Below, piece after piece: positions 27,338 to 37,874 of a stretch of DNA of 64,000 bases. Position 1 is the stretch's first letter; each line of letters opens with the position of its first letter. Position numbers and translations under genes: made by a program. Source of the DNA: Leptospira fainei serovar Hurstbridge str. BUT 6 (GTDB taxonomy: Bacteria; Spirochaetota; Leptospiria; Leptospirales; Leptospiraceae); NCBI RefSeq assembly GCF_000306235.2, contig NZ_AKWZ02000009.1:62001-126000 (forward strand). The letters run 5' to 3'. The notes under the pieces were generated by a model. The model was given only the letters and a program-made list of their open reading frames with translations, was not told the DNA's origin and made no database searches.

Positions 27338-28153
27338 TCTACTGTCTCCTAAGGAAAAATAGGGCTTCACCGTATTCAGGAAAAAATGATAGTCAATGAC
27401 TTTTTTCCGCTAATTGGAGAGACAACTTGAAGTCATCGAATGCAACCGCAATGATGAGTCGGTTTTCCATTCCACCTTATCCAATCTAGGATTGGTAGAA
27501 AATGATATTTCTATCTTATTGCACAAAACCGGGACTATATTGGAAATAAGTTTACGACTAATCTCGAATTCACTTCCTTCTGAAAGTTCTCAGTTCGAGA
27601 TCCATTTTTTTCATCTAAAATGAATCGATATAAAATGAATCCTGAAATCCATAACGTGGCTATTGACAAATATCATGGTTAGTAACATGATTATTTGTGC
27701 GCTGAACGATTTTTACTTTAAATACGATGGTGAGGAAATTGAAATTTTCCCTTTCTAAAGCAACTATCATTAATAGAATTAAAAAAAATGAATTTACTTA
27801 GATTCGGTTTTGTCTTTGAGTTTTTCCCGATACGCTTAGCTCGATTTTATCCTTTTCAAAAGATGTATATTACCTCACGGATCGATTCATCGATAATCCG
27901 AAATTACCCTGATTAAGACCTTTTCTTTTCAAATTTCCGCCTATCGACCATCCTTTTAGTAAGGAATATAAATATTTCTAAAAATCCAGCCTCGAAAGAT
28001 GGATGCTGCGTAAAAAGATTGCTCATAAAAACCTTTCGACCTCAACGGTACTAGTTTCAAATCGCCCGAAGAAGATCCGGGTTATTCTAGTTGACATAAC
28101 TGTTTCAGAAGATCACATGTTCTCCTTAATAAAATAAAGGAGAGGTTAGTTTT
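27338..28153. other. Divergent intergenic region between DUF3015 pairs
   Basis: About 815 bp separating the two divergent gene pairs. A 69-residue TTG-initiated frame at 27414-27623 shows no signal, family or ribosome binding site and is not called. An imperfect hairpin at 27666-27698 pairs ACAAATA with TATTTGT and then TCATG with CATGA (one bulged T) around GTTAGTAA. TTGACA at 28091-28096 may be a -35 element for the rightward pair, but the -10 at the expected spacing is poor. AAAGGAGAGG precedes the ATG at 28154. Confidence 0.45.
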
Positions 28154-28651
28154 ATGGACAAAAGACTAATTTCGATCGGTTTAGGTGCATTCCTACTGCT
28201 CGGATCCAGTGCAAATGGCATCTTCGCGAATGGTTATGGAGCCGCTGGGTGCGGACTCGGTTCGGTTATTTTTAGCAATAATACGACCGTTCTTCAGGTA
28301 TTAGCGGCGACGACAAACGGAACGTCCGCAAATCAAACGTTCGGAATTTCCACCGGTTCCCTTAATTGTACAACCGACGGAATCGTGAAGAATGAAAAGG
28401 CTCAGGAAATTTTCATCGCTCAAAACTTTGAATCATTGGAGCAGGAAATGTCCAGCGGCAAAGGGGAAAAACTGAGCACCCTTTCGCATTTACTCGGCTG
28501 CACTCCCGAAAGCACGAACCAGCTCGGTCTGTTGGCAAAAACGAATTATGCAAAGCTTTTCGGAAAAGAGACGACTCCATCGACTCTTCTTTCCGCAGTG
28601 AAAGACGGTATTCGAGAAGACCAAGCTCTCTCTCGCAGTTGCAGGATCTAA
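28154..28651 (+). CDS. DUF3015 family secreted protein, copy 3
   Basis: A 165-residue protein with signal peptide ending near GIFAN, then GYGAAGCGLGSVIFSNN, NQTFGISTGSLNC, KAQEIFIAQNFESLEQE and LLGC, with a final SCRI. The four-cysteine pattern is retained. A strong ribosome binding site (AAAGGAGAGG) lies 9 nt before the ATG. The stop overlaps the start of copy 4 (TAATG), so the two are translated from one message. Confidence 0.87.
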   Translation: MDKRLISIGLGAFLLLGSSANGIFANGYGAAGCGLGSVIFSNNTTVLQVLAATTNGTSANQTFGISTGSLNCTTDGIVKNEKAQEIFIAQNFESLEQEMSSGKGEKLSTLSHLLGCTPESTNQLGLLAKTNYAKLFGKETTPSTLLSAVKDGIREDQALSRSCRI

Positions 28652-29145
28652 TGGAAAACAACATGAAGAAATTCTTATTATCATTATTAGTTGTCGCTCT
28701 AGCGATTTTACCTAATTATATCGCAGCAAAAGAAGGATACGGAGCTGCGGGTTGCGGACTCGGAGCCGTAGTAATCACGGAGAATAAAAAAGTCCACCAA
28801 GTCATAGCTGCTACGGTGAATGGATTTTTAGGGAATCAAACTTTCGGAATCTCAACTGGCACCTTAAATTGTAAAACGGCAAGTCTTGCGCAAAAGCAGA
28901 AAGCGCAGGAAATTTTCGTTCACATGAACTACCACTATCTGGAGCAGGAATTCGCTCAAGGCAGCGGGGAAAGAGTCGGTGCCTTGGCGTCTTTGATGGG
29001 CTGCCGGGATTCCGCAACCTTCAGCAAAGTTGGGAAAGAGAAATTTGCCGTTCTTTTTAATCAAGATACGCCGGATTCCTTTTTACAGAAAATGAGACAG
29101 GAAGTCTCTTCCAATCAACAGTTGAATACGACCTGCCAACTTTGA
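28651..29145 (+). CDS. DUF3015 family secreted protein, copy 4
   Basis: Start placed at ATG 28651, overlapping the preceding stop by 1 nt with AGGAT upstream; an alternative ATG at 28663 (MKKFLLSLLVVALAIL) is possible. The mature protein contains GYGAAGCGLGAVVI, NQTFGISTGTLNC, KAQEIFVHMNYHYLEQE, LMGC and a terminal TCQL. In the conserved NYESLEQE motif this copy alone reads NYHYLEQE, so it is the most diverged. A terminator follows at 29151. Confidence 0.86.
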   Translation: MENNMKKFLLSLLVVALAILPNYIAAKEGYGAAGCGLGAVVITENKKVHQVIAATVNGFLGNQTFGISTGTLNCKTASLAQKQKAQEIFVHMNYHYLEQEFAQGSGERVGALASLMGCRDSATFSKVGKEKFAVLFNQDTPDSFLQKMRQEVSSNQQLNTTCQL

Positions 29146-29150
29146 TAAGA

Positions 29151-29180
29151 AAACCCCTTCCGAGCGCACGGAAGGGGTTT
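29151..29180 (+). terminator. Rho-independent terminator after DUF3015 copy 4
   Basis: AAACCCCTTCCG (29151-29162) and CGGAAGGGGTTT (29169-29180) are perfect 12-bp complements around a 6-nt loop, followed by GGTTT. It begins 5 bp after the stop codon. Confidence 0.85.
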
Positions 29181-29263
29181 GGTTTCAGTCTATTCGAAAG
29201 TTACCTGCCATAGTTGCTAAGGAATTTTACTAATTGCAAATTTCTTCGAGTTCGTAACGAATT

Positions 29264-29755
29264 TTACTTTCCCCCAATCTCATTCATCCTTGACCCTTCC
29301 AATAAATTGCGAAGCGCTTCTTCAACGTTTAAACTCTTTATAAATAATCCGGGTATCGAAAAAGGTCCCCTGTTATAAAGCTCTAACGATAGGAAAATAA
29401 TTTCTCCTTCTTTCGCATAAAATATTTTATCCATGTCCTTACATCGAAGCGAATAAAAGCCCGGATTTAAACGGATTTTTATAAAATCTGCGGAATCCAA
29501 ACTCCAGCTATCGATCGGAGATTTCTTATCGGATGTGAAGGATCCTTCGTAGCGAAATAATTCCACATGAAAGGACCAGAGAGACAGCGCCACTCGGGTA
29601 GGGCGCAAGACATAAAGTAATGCCTGCTTCTCGGTCGTTTTTTCCAAGGACTGAAATTTGGACGTCGTCGCGCAACCGGCCAGCAAACCGGCAAACCAAA
29701 TCGTAAACAGCGAAGCGCCTAATTTCTCCAAAAATCTTGTAGCCCCTAGTTGCAT
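29264..29755 (-). CDS. DUF2846-like lipoprotein
   Basis: Start placed at ATG 29755 (163 aa); a GTG at 29776 would add seven residues, and neither has a clear ribosome binding site. The signal ends in the lipobox LLAGC. The core reads ALLYVLRPTRVALSLWSFHV, ELFRYEGSF and LNPGFYSLRC, paralogous to the 22735-23265 protein. Only about 35 bp separate it from the divergent gene at 29791, so its promoter must overlap that coding region. Role unknown. Confidence 0.75.
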   Translation of the reverse strand: MQLGATRFLEKLGASLFTIWFAGLLAGCATTSKFQSLEKTTEKQALLYVLRPTRVALSLWSFHVELFRYEGSFTSDKKSPIDSWSLDSADFIKIRLNPGFYSLRCKDMDKIFYAKEGEIIFLSLELYNRGPFSIPGLFIKSLNVEEALRNLLEGSRMNEIGGK

Positions 29756-29790
29756 TCGAATAAAATTGACTCCCACACCGAGGATTTCTA

Positions 29791-30231
29791 ATGAAAATTG
29801 AGTTCACACCGGAGCAATTCGAGACTTTGCTTAAATCCATCGCCATTTCAAGCTGGATGATCAACGCCTTTAACGAAGGCAGCGAAGAAACGACGGCTTA
29901 TTCCGAACTCGAGCAATACATCCTGTCATTTGCGAAGGATTTTGGGAAGCAGGAATTCGTTGACTATGATGCCGCAGATAACGTCTATTATCCGACTCGA
30001 AAATTCGAGGATCAAACGGATATTTTCGATATCATCTCCGAATACGATAACGAACTCTTTTGGGACGAGCTGATTCATAGAATGGCTCGCAGAGATTTTG
30101 CGATTGAATACGGGGAAGACGGAATTTCAGCCATGGCCATCGAAGAAAGAATCGAAAAAGAAGCTCCGTTCATTACAAAGTACGAAGAGATCTTTGCCAA
30201 TCAAGGTTTGGATAATATTGAGATTAAGTGA
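29791..30231 (+). CDS. Small acidic cytoplasmic protein of unknown function
   Basis: The 146-residue protein is strongly acidic, with no signal peptide, membrane helix or cysteine. It starts MKIEFTPEQFETLLKS and is rich in Glu, Asp and aromatic residues (DELFWDELIHRMARRD-like helix near residue 90). The family is not recognised. It is the first gene of a rightward group, 46 bp before the methyltransferase gene, with which it may be cotranscribed. Confidence 0.7.
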   Translation: MKIEFTPEQFETLLKSIAISSWMINAFNEGSEETTAYSELEQYILSFAKDFGKQEFVDYDAADNVYYPTRKFEDQTDIFDIISEYDNELFWDELIHRMARRDFAIEYGEDGISAMAIEERIEKEAPFITKYEEIFANQGLDNIEIK

Positions 30232-30277
30232 AGCGGTGACATCTGTTTCTCTCAATACCGCATAAACGGACATCGTA

Positions 30278-31630
30278 ATGCCGAACACGGATAATATCGA
30301 ACCTACCGGCGTCATCACGATAGAACGACTCGGTCGAAACCTGCGCGGCTTCGGAAAACTGGGAGGAAAATCTATCGAAATTCCTTACTCTCTCGTCGGG
30401 GATGTCTATCGCGTTTTTAAATTCGGAAAACGTAAATTCTTCTATAAATGGCAGGCGGATTCTTTAGAAAAACGTGATGTAACTCCGGAATGTGCGCACT
30501 TCGGTCAATGCGGAGGCTGCTCCGGCCAGCATTTGGAATATTCGAAACAGTTCGAATTGAAATTCGCGCCGATTCGACAAGGTTTGTTAGAACGTGGAAT
30601 TGAAAATTTTTCCGTCCAGCCGTCAACGGCGCAATATCATTATAGAAACAGGATGGATTTCGCGGTTTTCCCCGATAAGATCGTCGGACTTCGGATGGCC
30701 GGTAATTTCCGAAAAATAATTCCGTTAGATAATTGCGCGATACAATCGGATTGGGCCAACGAGGAATTAAGTCGTATAAAAATATTTTTGTCCGAATTTC
30801 CGGACATCGAGTACGACCGGAAGAAAGAAGTCGGATTTTTAAAATACGTTACTCTTCGCAAATCGGTGTTCACCGACGATTCCATGACCATCTTTACATT
30901 TACCGAAGATTTTAAGGAAAATCCCTTATTAGAGAAAGTTGCGGACGCCGCGAAACGAATCTCAATCGGTAAAAATTTGGTCTTTTGCTTTAATCGCAAG
31001 AAAGGTGAAATATCGGCTTCCGGAGAAAGTCTTGTCTTACGTGGAAAAGACAGCCTGCTCGAAATCGTGTTGGGTCGATCTTTCCTGATTCCGTTCGACG
31101 GCTTCTTCCAACCTAACCCGAAAGAATTTTTGCATATTCTGGATTTCGTGAAGCAAAGGATTACTCCGAAGAAAACGCTAATCGATTTATTCTGCGGCAG
31201 CGGGTTCTTCTCACTTTTATTCGGTAAGGAATTTCCAAGCTTATTAGGAATCGATGTCGTTCCCTCTTCGGTCGCCTCCGGACTATCCGTACTTCAAAAC
31301 GAATTTCCCGATAAGAAATTGGAAATGTTATCCGTCGATTTATTCCACAAGAAAGGTTTGGAAAAATTGGAAGCGACCGGACTTCTTCATTCCGAGGGAG
31401 TTCTGATCGCGGATCCGCCGAGGAACGGTTTATCTCCCGAACTTTGCGGTCTTTTAAACCGAAGCAAAGTCGGTCAATTTTTCTACGTTTCTTGCAACCC
31501 TGAAAAACTGCTCGCTGATCTTCAAATTTTGTCGGAATCCTACGAAATCAAAGATCTACTCGTATGCGACCCCTTTCCGCAAACACCCCATTTGGAAGCG
31601 GTTGCCCTTTTAATTCCCAAAAATAGCTGA
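30278..31630 (+). CDS. Class I RNA m5U methyltransferase, RlmD/TrmA family
   Basis: A 450-residue SAM-dependent uracil-C5 methyltransferase. The N-terminal TRAM-like region (about 12-60) is followed by the iron-sulfur cluster cysteines Cys72, Cys78 and Cys81 ([10 protein letters not shown]) with a fourth candidate in LDNC. The C-terminal Rossmann domain has SAM motif [25 protein letters not shown] and the catalytic-cysteine motif [13 protein letters not shown], all intact. By the 4Fe-4S motif it is RlmD-like (23S rRNA U1939 in E. coli), but which uridine is modified cannot be stated. Confidence 0.9.
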   Translation: MPNTDNIEPTGVITIERLGRNLRGFGKLGGKSIEIPYSLVGDVYRVFKFGKRKFFYKWQADSLEKRDVTPECAHFGQCGGCSGQHLEYSKQFELKFAPIRQGLLERGIENFSVQPSTAQYHYRNRMDFAVFPDKIVGLRMAGNFRKIIPLDNCAIQSDWANEELSRIKIFLSEFPDIEYDRKKEVGFLKYVTLRKSVFTDDSMTIFTFTEDFKENPLLEKVADAAKRISIGKNLVFCFNRKKGEISASGESLVLRGKDSLLEIVLGRSFLIPFDGFFQPNPKEFLHILDFVKQRITPKKTLIDLFCGSGFFSLLFGKEFPSLLGIDVVPSSVASGLSVLQNEFPDKKLEMLSVDLFHKKGLEKLEATGLLHSEGVLIADPPRNGLSPELCGLLNRSKVGQFFYVSCNPEKLLADLQILSESYEIKDLLVCDPFPQTPHLEAVALLIPKNS

Positions 31631-31691
31631 AGGATCCTCCGAATTCGTTCGATATTGTACCCAAAGAGACAAATTCCCAGGGTTCCGAACG

Positions 31692-32810
31692 ATGAAATTT
31701 CGCGTCTTATATTCACTTCTACTTATCTCGCTGGCGATCGGTTGCAACACGGTCGTGATTAAGCCTTGGAATCCTCCTCATCAGATGAAGTCGGTGGACA
31801 AAATCAGAGTGCTATTAGGAAAAACCGATTCCGATCTACTCATAAAAGCGAGCGGGACAATCTCGGTATTCGATGTAAACGATCTTTTGATTAAACGCGC
31901 CTATGATATCGTTTCGATCGATGCAAGAAAAATCAAGGCTCCGATCCGTTTCGTCTCCGATACTCCCGGAATCGAATATAAAGGGAAAAGATATAGAGGA
32001 GAAATTCTTCTTCAGCCGGATAGATCAGGCACTTCGCTTATCATCAATGCGGTTTCCTTGGAAGAATATCTGTATGCCGTCGTTCCTTCCGAAGTGCCGG
32101 CTACTTGGCCGTCGGAAGCATTGAAGGCGCAAGCGATCTGCTCTAGAACCTATGCGGTTCGGGAAATGTTGAACAAGAAAGATTCTTCCTATGATGTGGA
32201 AGCGACAGTAAGCTCTCAAGCATACGCGGGCCTAGATAAGGAGAATCCAAAAACGACGAAAGCTGTCCGCGAAACCGAAGGAGTATTGGCCGTTTTCGAC
32301 GAGGACCCGATTCATACTTTCTTTCATTCGAATAGCGGAGGAAAAACGGAAACTCCGGATCAAGTATGGGGAGGAAAAAGACTACCTTATCTGGAATCGG
32401 TCTCCTCCCGCTTTGACGATGCCGGAGATAATTTCGTCTGGAAGGAAGCCTTAAATCAGGATAAAATTGATCAGGCTTTAGTTTCATTAGGAGTAGGCAA
32501 CGTCCAATCGATTCAAATTTTATCCAGAACCCCGTCCGGGAGAGTCGACTTAATGGAAGTTATAGGCTCCAAAGGAACGAATCGAATTAAAGGGAAAGAA
32601 TTTCGTAGTTTGATGGGCTCTTCCGTAAAATCCCTTCGCTTCGGTATCAAAAGAGAGCACGATGGTTTCTTGGTTAAAGGAATGGGATCGGGGCACGGCG
32701 TCGGTTTAAGCCAATGGGGAAGCTTCGGAATGGCAAAGCAAAACTATTCCTATACGGAGATTCTTCGTCATTATTATCAAGGAATCGATTTTGCCCGAAT
32801 CACGAAATAG
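31692..32810 (+). CDS. SpoIID/LytB domain lipoprotein
   Basis: The 372-residue lipoprotein has a signal ending in LAIGC. The SpoIID domain covers about residues 110-365: [50 protein letters not shown] and a C-terminal [14 protein letters not shown], all characteristic. SpoIID-type proteins cleave or modify denuded peptidoglycan glycans; in Gram-negative envelopes they likely act in cell-wall remodelling. It stands between the methyltransferase and the ABC transporter on the same strand. Confidence 0.9.
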   Translation: MKFRVLYSLLLISLAIGCNTVVIKPWNPPHQMKSVDKIRVLLGKTDSDLLIKASGTISVFDVNDLLIKRAYDIVSIDARKIKAPIRFVSDTPGIEYKGKRYRGEILLQPDRSGTSLIINAVSLEEYLYAVVPSEVPATWPSEALKAQAICSRTYAVREMLNKKDSSYDVEATVSSQAYAGLDKENPKTTKAVRETEGVLAVFDEDPIHTFFHSNSGGKTETPDQVWGGKRLPYLESVSSRFDDAGDNFVWKEALNQDKIDQALVSLGVGNVQSIQILSRTPSGRVDLMEVIGSKGTNRIKGKEFRSLMGSSVKSLRFGIKREHDGFLVKGMGSGHGVGLSQWGSFGMAKQNYSYTEILRHYYQGIDFARITK

Positions 32811-32921
32811 ATTCGATCGTTCAGCGTTTAGCCGAATATATAATTAGGCTTCAAACTATTTTATCTTTAGAATGCCGAGTTCTTTTCCTTGCATTCGCAT
32901 AGCGGGAACGAAAATAGTCGT

Positions 32922-33620
32922 ATGCTCGGATCAACCGATCGACTAATTGTTCGCAATCTTAAGAAAGAATACAAAACGGGAAAATTATCGACGCCCGTTT
33001 TGAACGGTATCGATATCGAACTCCCGACTTCCTTCATAACCTTGATGGGCCCATCCGGTTCCGGAAAATCAACATTTTTGAATATTCTTTCCGGAATCGA
33101 TTCCGCGGACTCCGGAGAAGTGTGGGTGAACGGATTCGATCTGACAAAACTATCCGAATCCGAACTTACGGAATACCGTCGCAACGATACCGGGATCATA
33201 TTTCAATTTTTCCATCTTCTCCCCTATCTGGATGCGATAGAGAATGTCGCCCTGCCTTTGTATATTTCAGGACTCGGTCGGAAGGCGGCTCGATCGATTG
33301 CCGAGGAGGCTTTAGAAAGGGTCGGACTCGCAAATCGAAGAACTCATAAGCCGGACGAACTTTCCGGAGGGGAGCAACAAAGAGTCGCTATAGCCAGAGC
33401 TTTAGGTAAGAAACCCAGAATCGTTTTGGCGGACGAGCCGACCGGAAATTTAGATACGCTTCATGCAGGAAAGGTCTTAGAACTTTTGTTGGAACTCCAA
33501 GAGAAGGAAAAATTTTCGCTTATTATAGTCACTCATGATAGAGAAATCGGAACGCAAGGTAAAATCCGATTGAGAATGAAAGATGGACGAATCTATCAAG
33601 AGGAAGAAATCCTTCGGTGA
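32922..33620 (+). CDS. ABC transporter ATP-binding protein, LolD/MacB type
   Basis: Start placed at ATG 32922 (232 aa), since the family begins near [11 protein letters not shown]; the longer TTG frame from 32889 is less likely. Walker A is GPSGSGKST, the Q-loop lies in [14 protein letters not shown], the signature is [15 protein letters not shown], Walker B is [13 protein letters not shown] and the H-loop is VTHD. It provides ATP hydrolysis for the FtsX-type permease that follows with a GTGA overlap. LolD/MacB-class exporters move lipoproteins, peptides or lipids out of the inner membrane. Confidence 0.93.
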   Translation: MLGSTDRLIVRNLKKEYKTGKLSTPVLNGIDIELPTSFITLMGPSGSGKSTFLNILSGIDSADSGEVWVNGFDLTKLSESELTEYRRNDTGIIFQFFHLLPYLDAIENVALPLYISGLGRKAARSIAEEALERVGLANRRTHKPDELSGGEQQRVAIARALGKKPRIVLADEPTGNLDTLHAGKVLELLLELQEKEKFSLIIVTHDREIGTQGKIRLRMKDGRIYQEEEILR

Positions 33621-36127
33621 GTCTATATCTACTCTTTCTATTCGAATATTTTAGAACCCACATTTCACGCGTAGTCTTTGCCTTACTGGGAATTTCCTTA
33701 GGTGTCGGATTATTTTTATCCACGACTACCAACGCCGGAAAAGCCGAACGATCCCTGATCGATTTTTCATTGGGTTATTTCAGGAGGGATTATAAACTGA
33801 AAGTCGGAGCATCGCAACCCGGCCAAACGATTTCTTGGAATACGATATCCTATATTTATAATGATCCAAGGCTTCGCAAAATAACGAACATCCTACCCAG
33901 AAGCCAACGCGAAGCGATCGCATCGGATAATCTCAGGATTCTTTATCTTGCTATAGATCTGATTAAAGAGACTCCGGGAAAATCCTTGATCGGACAGAAT
34001 GGGCGAATTCAGACTCTATCGCCTGCGGATACTACGTTCGTCTCTCAAGCGGTCTGGGATCGTTATAAAGGAAAACCGTTCGATCTTTTGCTGGACGGAG
34101 TCACTCGAGAGATCCGAAACTATCACCCCGTTAAAACCGAAGGAGGATTTTTAGTTTTCCAGGATTTTTCCCTAGCCTCCCAAAATATCGATACGGAAAA
34201 AGGACCGGACTATCTGCTCTTACGCTGCCCGGAGGATGACGCGACTAAAATTAAACGAATTCTGGCGGAAGACCTAGGTGGAAATTTTCAGGTCGAAACA
34301 TCCCGGGAAATTCAGGAAAAATCGGCAAATGCGCTCCGATCATTTCAACTGAATCTTTTAGTGATTTCTTTCATATCTCTTCTAATCGCATTCTTTATGG
34401 TTTCAAACACCATGTCGGGTTTGTATTTGAGTCGCGAGAGAGAATTGGGAATTTTAAGAACTCTCGGGCTAGATCATCGAAAAGCTACGTTTCTATTTTT
34501 AAGCCAATCCTTGATTTTGGGAGTCTTCGGAAGCATATTAGGGTTAGGTATCGGCACTTTCTTTTCCGGCTTGGATTTCTTTCGACCGGAATCCACTCTA
34601 GTCGATCGCTCCTTTCTATCCACATACGGCTCGATACCCGCAACAGACTATGCGATCGCTTTAGTTGTGGGAATCGCAGGATCCGTTTTTTCGGCATTGA
34701 TTCCTTCGTCTAGGGCCGGAAAAATAACTCCAATCTCCATCTTAAGAGACGCATCCAAAGGCAGCTCGACATTCGGTACCGAAAAATTCGCCGTCGCAGG
34801 GGTCTTACTATTTATCATTTCTTTAGGAATTGCGAATATACCGTCACCCTGGAAACTCCCGTTACCGGGCCTCTTAGGAATCGGTGGAATCGTAATCGGG
34901 ATTACGCTCGCCTTCCCTTTCTGCATTAAAACCATCACCGGCATAATGATTTCCCTATTGGAAAAGGGAGATTCCACTTTTACGTTTCTAAAAATCGGTC
35001 TCGAGGAATTGAAGGAAAATCCCGGAAGAAATACGCTTACGGCGGCGACCGTTATGCTTTCCGTTTCCTTGGTTCTCTGCCTAACGATTCTAACCGACAG
35101 CTATAAACGATCACTGAACGATTGGGTGGACTCCGAATTTCCGTCGGACATTACGGTTATCAACAACCGGTTTTTTCATTCGGGAATACACGGAGGCGTG
35201 CCGAGAAACCTTATAGCAAAAATCGCCGATTTGAAAATTACATCTTATCTTGACGGGTTTTTGGTAAATACCCGCTTCGAAACCGATAAGGGAGTATTTA
35301 CGGTTCACGCTTACGATTTCAATGCGTATGCAGAGAGAAGCGACGGGCCTGAAAAATTAATTCAGGATGAAACCGACATTCTCGTTTCTTCCAATATGGC
35401 ATTTCTTCACAAATTGAAAATAGGAGACGTGCTTATTTCAGGAACTCCAAACGGTCCGAAAAAATTCGTTATTCGAGGCATAAAGGAACATTTCTTCTCC
35501 GAGCGAGGAACCGTTATGATGGATATTCATTCGTATGAAAAAATATTCGGAATTCGTTCCCTGAATTCCATCAAACTTTTTCTAAAAGATGATTTTAAGA
35601 CGAAAGAAGGAGCCGAGATCGCAAAGGAAGAATTAAAAAAGTTGTTTGCGTCCGACCCGGCTTACTCGGATCTCACTCTTTTAGATTCATTTCAACTCCG
35701 AGAACTCTATTTGTACGAAGTGAATAAGGTGTTTAGAGTTTTGGATTCCTTAAAAATCACCGCATTATTCATCACTCTCATCTCGCTTTTATCCTCCTTG
35801 ATGCATAACTTATTCGATAAACAGCGACTTTTAGGTTTGCTAAAATATTTAGGCGCCTCCCACGCGCAATTAGCGGCGATCGTACGATCCGAGGCAATTT
35901 TCTTGACCAGCTTCGGGGCGATTTTCGGAATTTTGGCCTCTTTAGTTATGGCTCCGATCATCCTTTATGTGGTGAACCGAAATGCGTTCGGATGGACTTT
36001 GACATTCACATTTCTTCCTTGGATGCCGATGACGATCATGATTGCCGCTCCGATTTTAGGTTGGTTGGCCGCTTTTTATCCTCTTCGGATTCTGAAACGT
36101 TTGAATTTCAAACTGAGTCCGGAATAG
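33617..36127 (+). CDS. ABC transporter permease with duplicated FtsX-like domain
   Basis: The 836-residue membrane protein starts at GTG 33617, overlapping the ATPase stop. An N-terminal helix (about 15-38) is followed by a large periplasmic region, three helices at about 250-380 containing [17 protein letters not shown] (the FtsX coupling motif), then a second half with several further helices and a matching coupling sequence ([16 protein letters not shown]) near residue 735. This two-unit layout is that of LolC/E- or DevC-like permeases fused in one chain. No lipoprotein carrier LolA/LolB is encoded nearby. Confidence 0.88.
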   Translation: MSLYLLFLFEYFRTHISRVVFALLGISLGVGLFLSTTTNAGKAERSLIDFSLGYFRRDYKLKVGASQPGQTISWNTISYIYNDPRLRKITNILPRSQREAIASDNLRILYLAIDLIKETPGKSLIGQNGRIQTLSPADTTFVSQAVWDRYKGKPFDLLLDGVTREIRNYHPVKTEGGFLVFQDFSLASQNIDTEKGPDYLLLRCPEDDATKIKRILAEDLGGNFQVETSREIQEKSANALRSFQLNLLVISFISLLIAFFMVSNTMSGLYLSRERELGILRTLGLDHRKATFLFLSQSLILGVFGSILGLGIGTFFSGLDFFRPESTLVDRSFLSTYGSIPATDYAIALVVGIAGSVFSALIPSSRAGKITPISILRDASKGSSTFGTEKFAVAGVLLFIISLGIANIPSPWKLPLPGLLGIGGIVIGITLAFPFCIKTITGIMISLLEKGDSTFTFLKIGLEELKENPGRNTLTAATVMLSVSLVLCLTILTDSYKRSLNDWVDSEFPSDITVINNRFFHSGIHGGVPRNLIAKIADLKITSYLDGFLVNTRFETDKGVFTVHAYDFNAYAERSDGPEKLIQDETDILVSSNMAFLHKLKIGDVLISGTPNGPKKFVIRGIKEHFFSERGTVMMDIHSYEKIFGIRSLNSIKLFLKDDFKTKEGAEIAKEELKKLFASDPAYSDLTLLDSFQLRELYLYEVNKVFRVLDSLKITALFITLISLLSSLMHNLFDKQRLLGLLKYLGASHAQLAAIVRSEAIFLTSFGAIFGILASLVMAPIILYVVNRNAFGWTLTFTFLPWMPMTIMIAAPILGWLAAFYPLRILKRLNFKLSPE

Positions 36128-36222
36128 CTAAAAATTTTGCCCCCGCTCTTATAGCGGATAGTACGGAAAAAGAGTTAAATCTCTCTTGCTTGAAAAATAG
36201 AAGGAATTAAGCTACCAAAACG

Positions 36223-37164
36223 ATGGGAACTCCGCTCGAAATCGCCCTTGAATTAGCCGAAGAGATAAAGAAGGCCAATATCCAGGAGGATAACCGAATT
36301 CCCTACTCCGACACCTTCCTTAAGGATATGATAGGTTTTTTCTCCAGAGAAACCTCGCAAATCAGGCAAACCTTGGAGATATTGCGGGAAGCGAAATATA
36401 TTTTCATCATTAAAGTCGTTCTTCCCGACATGTCCCATAATGCTAAAAATCAGGACCCGGGAGTGGATGCGTACATCTATGCGGATCCAAAAATCGTGAG
36501 CGACCTTCGATCGTATACGGAGAAAAAATTAGAGAAGGCCTACGAGGCAACTTACTATAAACGTAAGTCTCCGTTTCAAATCACTCGTGAATTATTCCCT
36601 AAGATCAAAGAGCATAATAACACACCGTTAGGACGGTATATAAACGTCGTGGTGATGCTGGAAGAATATCAGAGAATTCTAACCGCAGCTCCGAACGAGT
36701 ATGAGGATACTCGCCGTCGAAACAATCTTGCCGCATTATTGGAACAGTCGGGAACTCCTACTACTATCGCAAGAGACATTCCCGAATATGAGATCGGTCC
36801 GTCCATCGGAAGTCACGGAACAAAGCGCGCCGTGGATAAAGTCGCTTCCAACGAAGTACAGATTAATCCCAAAAATCCTTGGTCGCGATTAACCTCGAAA
36901 TTCTCTTCCGAATTCTTGATTCGAATCCACCTTAGAAAATACGAATTCGATACGGTCAAAAAACTCATTCAGAGCGGAAAGATCGCCGAATACGATGAAT
37001 TAAAATTCGTACGCGATACGTTGCAGGTAATGGAGAGTCACATTCATTTGGACCCGCTACTCAACAACTTCGTAGCGGAAATGACGGAACTACGCCGATT
37101 AGCTCAAAAGAAAATGAACATTCTGAAAGGAATCACGAATTCGGGTTCGATAGGCTCCGGTTAA
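36223..37164 (+). CDS. Conserved hypothetical cytoplasmic protein
   Basis: The 313-residue protein is hydrophilic and mainly helical, with no signal peptide or membrane segment. Its N-terminal third (FSRETSQIRQTLEILREAKYIFIIKVVLPD) looks like a small DNA- or protein-binding helical domain, and the C-terminus is Gly/Ser-rich. No family is recognised. Its 3' end overlaps the convergent membrane-protein gene by 4 bp. It lies 95 bp after the ABC permease. Confidence 0.75.
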   Translation: MGTPLEIALELAEEIKKANIQEDNRIPYSDTFLKDMIGFFSRETSQIRQTLEILREAKYIFIIKVVLPDMSHNAKNQDPGVDAYIYADPKIVSDLRSYTEKKLEKAYEATYYKRKSPFQITRELFPKIKEHNNTPLGRYINVVVMLEEYQRILTAAPNEYEDTRRRNNLAALLEQSGTPTTIARDIPEYEIGPSIGSHGTKRAVDKVASNEVQINPKNPWSRLTSKFSSEFLIRIHLRKYEFDTVKKLIQSGKIAEYDELKFVRDTLQVMESHIHLDPLLNNFVAEMTELRRLAQKKMNILKGITNSGSIGSG

Positions 37165-37871
37165 ACCACTCCGAAATATCTTGCGACCAGTACGATTAAA
37201 AGAATCAGAAGTATGAATATGTATCGCCTCCGTGCCGGATAGCCCGTATTCATTCTGTCCTTTGGCCAATAAAGTAAAAATAGAAGCACGTTAGCCGTTG
37301 CGACTATATAAATCACATCCTGTTTTAAATGCCAAGGACCGAATAAATAAGCCAAAATAATCCCGAAAGTCGGCAGGAATGCGAGCGGTGTTTTCCAAGT
37401 GAGAACGCGGGAATCCTCTTCGAATACGACCGCTTTTTTACCGGATTTTTCTTCCAGTTCGGCAAGAAAGTCATCCATGGCCTGCAAATTCAAAATCGGG
37501 ACGAAAGTTCCTTGTTTGGTAATTAATACGATTCGTTGGTACCCTCTAAACTTATCCTTCTCGATTCCGCTCACTTCTCGCAAATCGAATTCCATGCATT
37601 GACCCTGAGGATTCCACTGTTTGAGGCTATTTCCCGATAATTCCACTTTAGAACCTTCTAAAGTTTTCAATTGTCTAGAATAATTCTTAACTAGTAAGAA
37701 AATCAAAAGACCGCCCAAAACCAAAAACATCGTCAAAAAAGATTCCTGGCTCTCCGGAGAAACTTGGCGAAAATTTACTCCTAAAAAAAGTAGAAAGACG
37801 AAGACCACCATTCCGGTCCGCTGCATTAATTTTTTACGAAAAACCGGAACGTCGTATGTATAATTTCCCAT
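37161..37871 (-). CDS. Membrane protein of unknown function, linked to pyrE
   Basis: The 236-residue protein has two helices near the N-terminus (about 18-37 and 44-60), a soluble middle with a PH-like strand pattern (SKVELSGNSLKQW, then REVSGIEKDKFRGYQRIVLI) and three helices at the end. This resembles small membrane proteins with a bPH-like domain, but assignment is tentative. The ATG lies 3 nt after the pyrE stop with GGAG in the pyrE end, so it is cotranscribed with pyrE although no functional link is evident. Confidence 0.75.
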   Translation of the reverse strand: MGNYTYDVPVFRKKLMQRTGMVVFVFLLFLGVNFRQVSPESQESFLTMFLVLGGLLIFLLVKNYSRQLKTLEGSKVELSGNSLKQWNPQGQCMEFDLREVSGIEKDKFRGYQRIVLITKQGTFVPILNLQAMDDFLAELEEKSGKKAVVFEEDSRVLTWKTPLAFLPTFGIILAYLFGPWHLKQDVIYIVATANVLLFLLYWPKDRMNTGYPARRRYIFILLILLIVLVARYFGVV

Positions 37872-37874
37872 CGC

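Noticed and set aside
27414..27623. 69-residue frame in the DUF3015 gap
   Set aside because: TTG start, no ribosome binding site or family match; composition looks non-coding.
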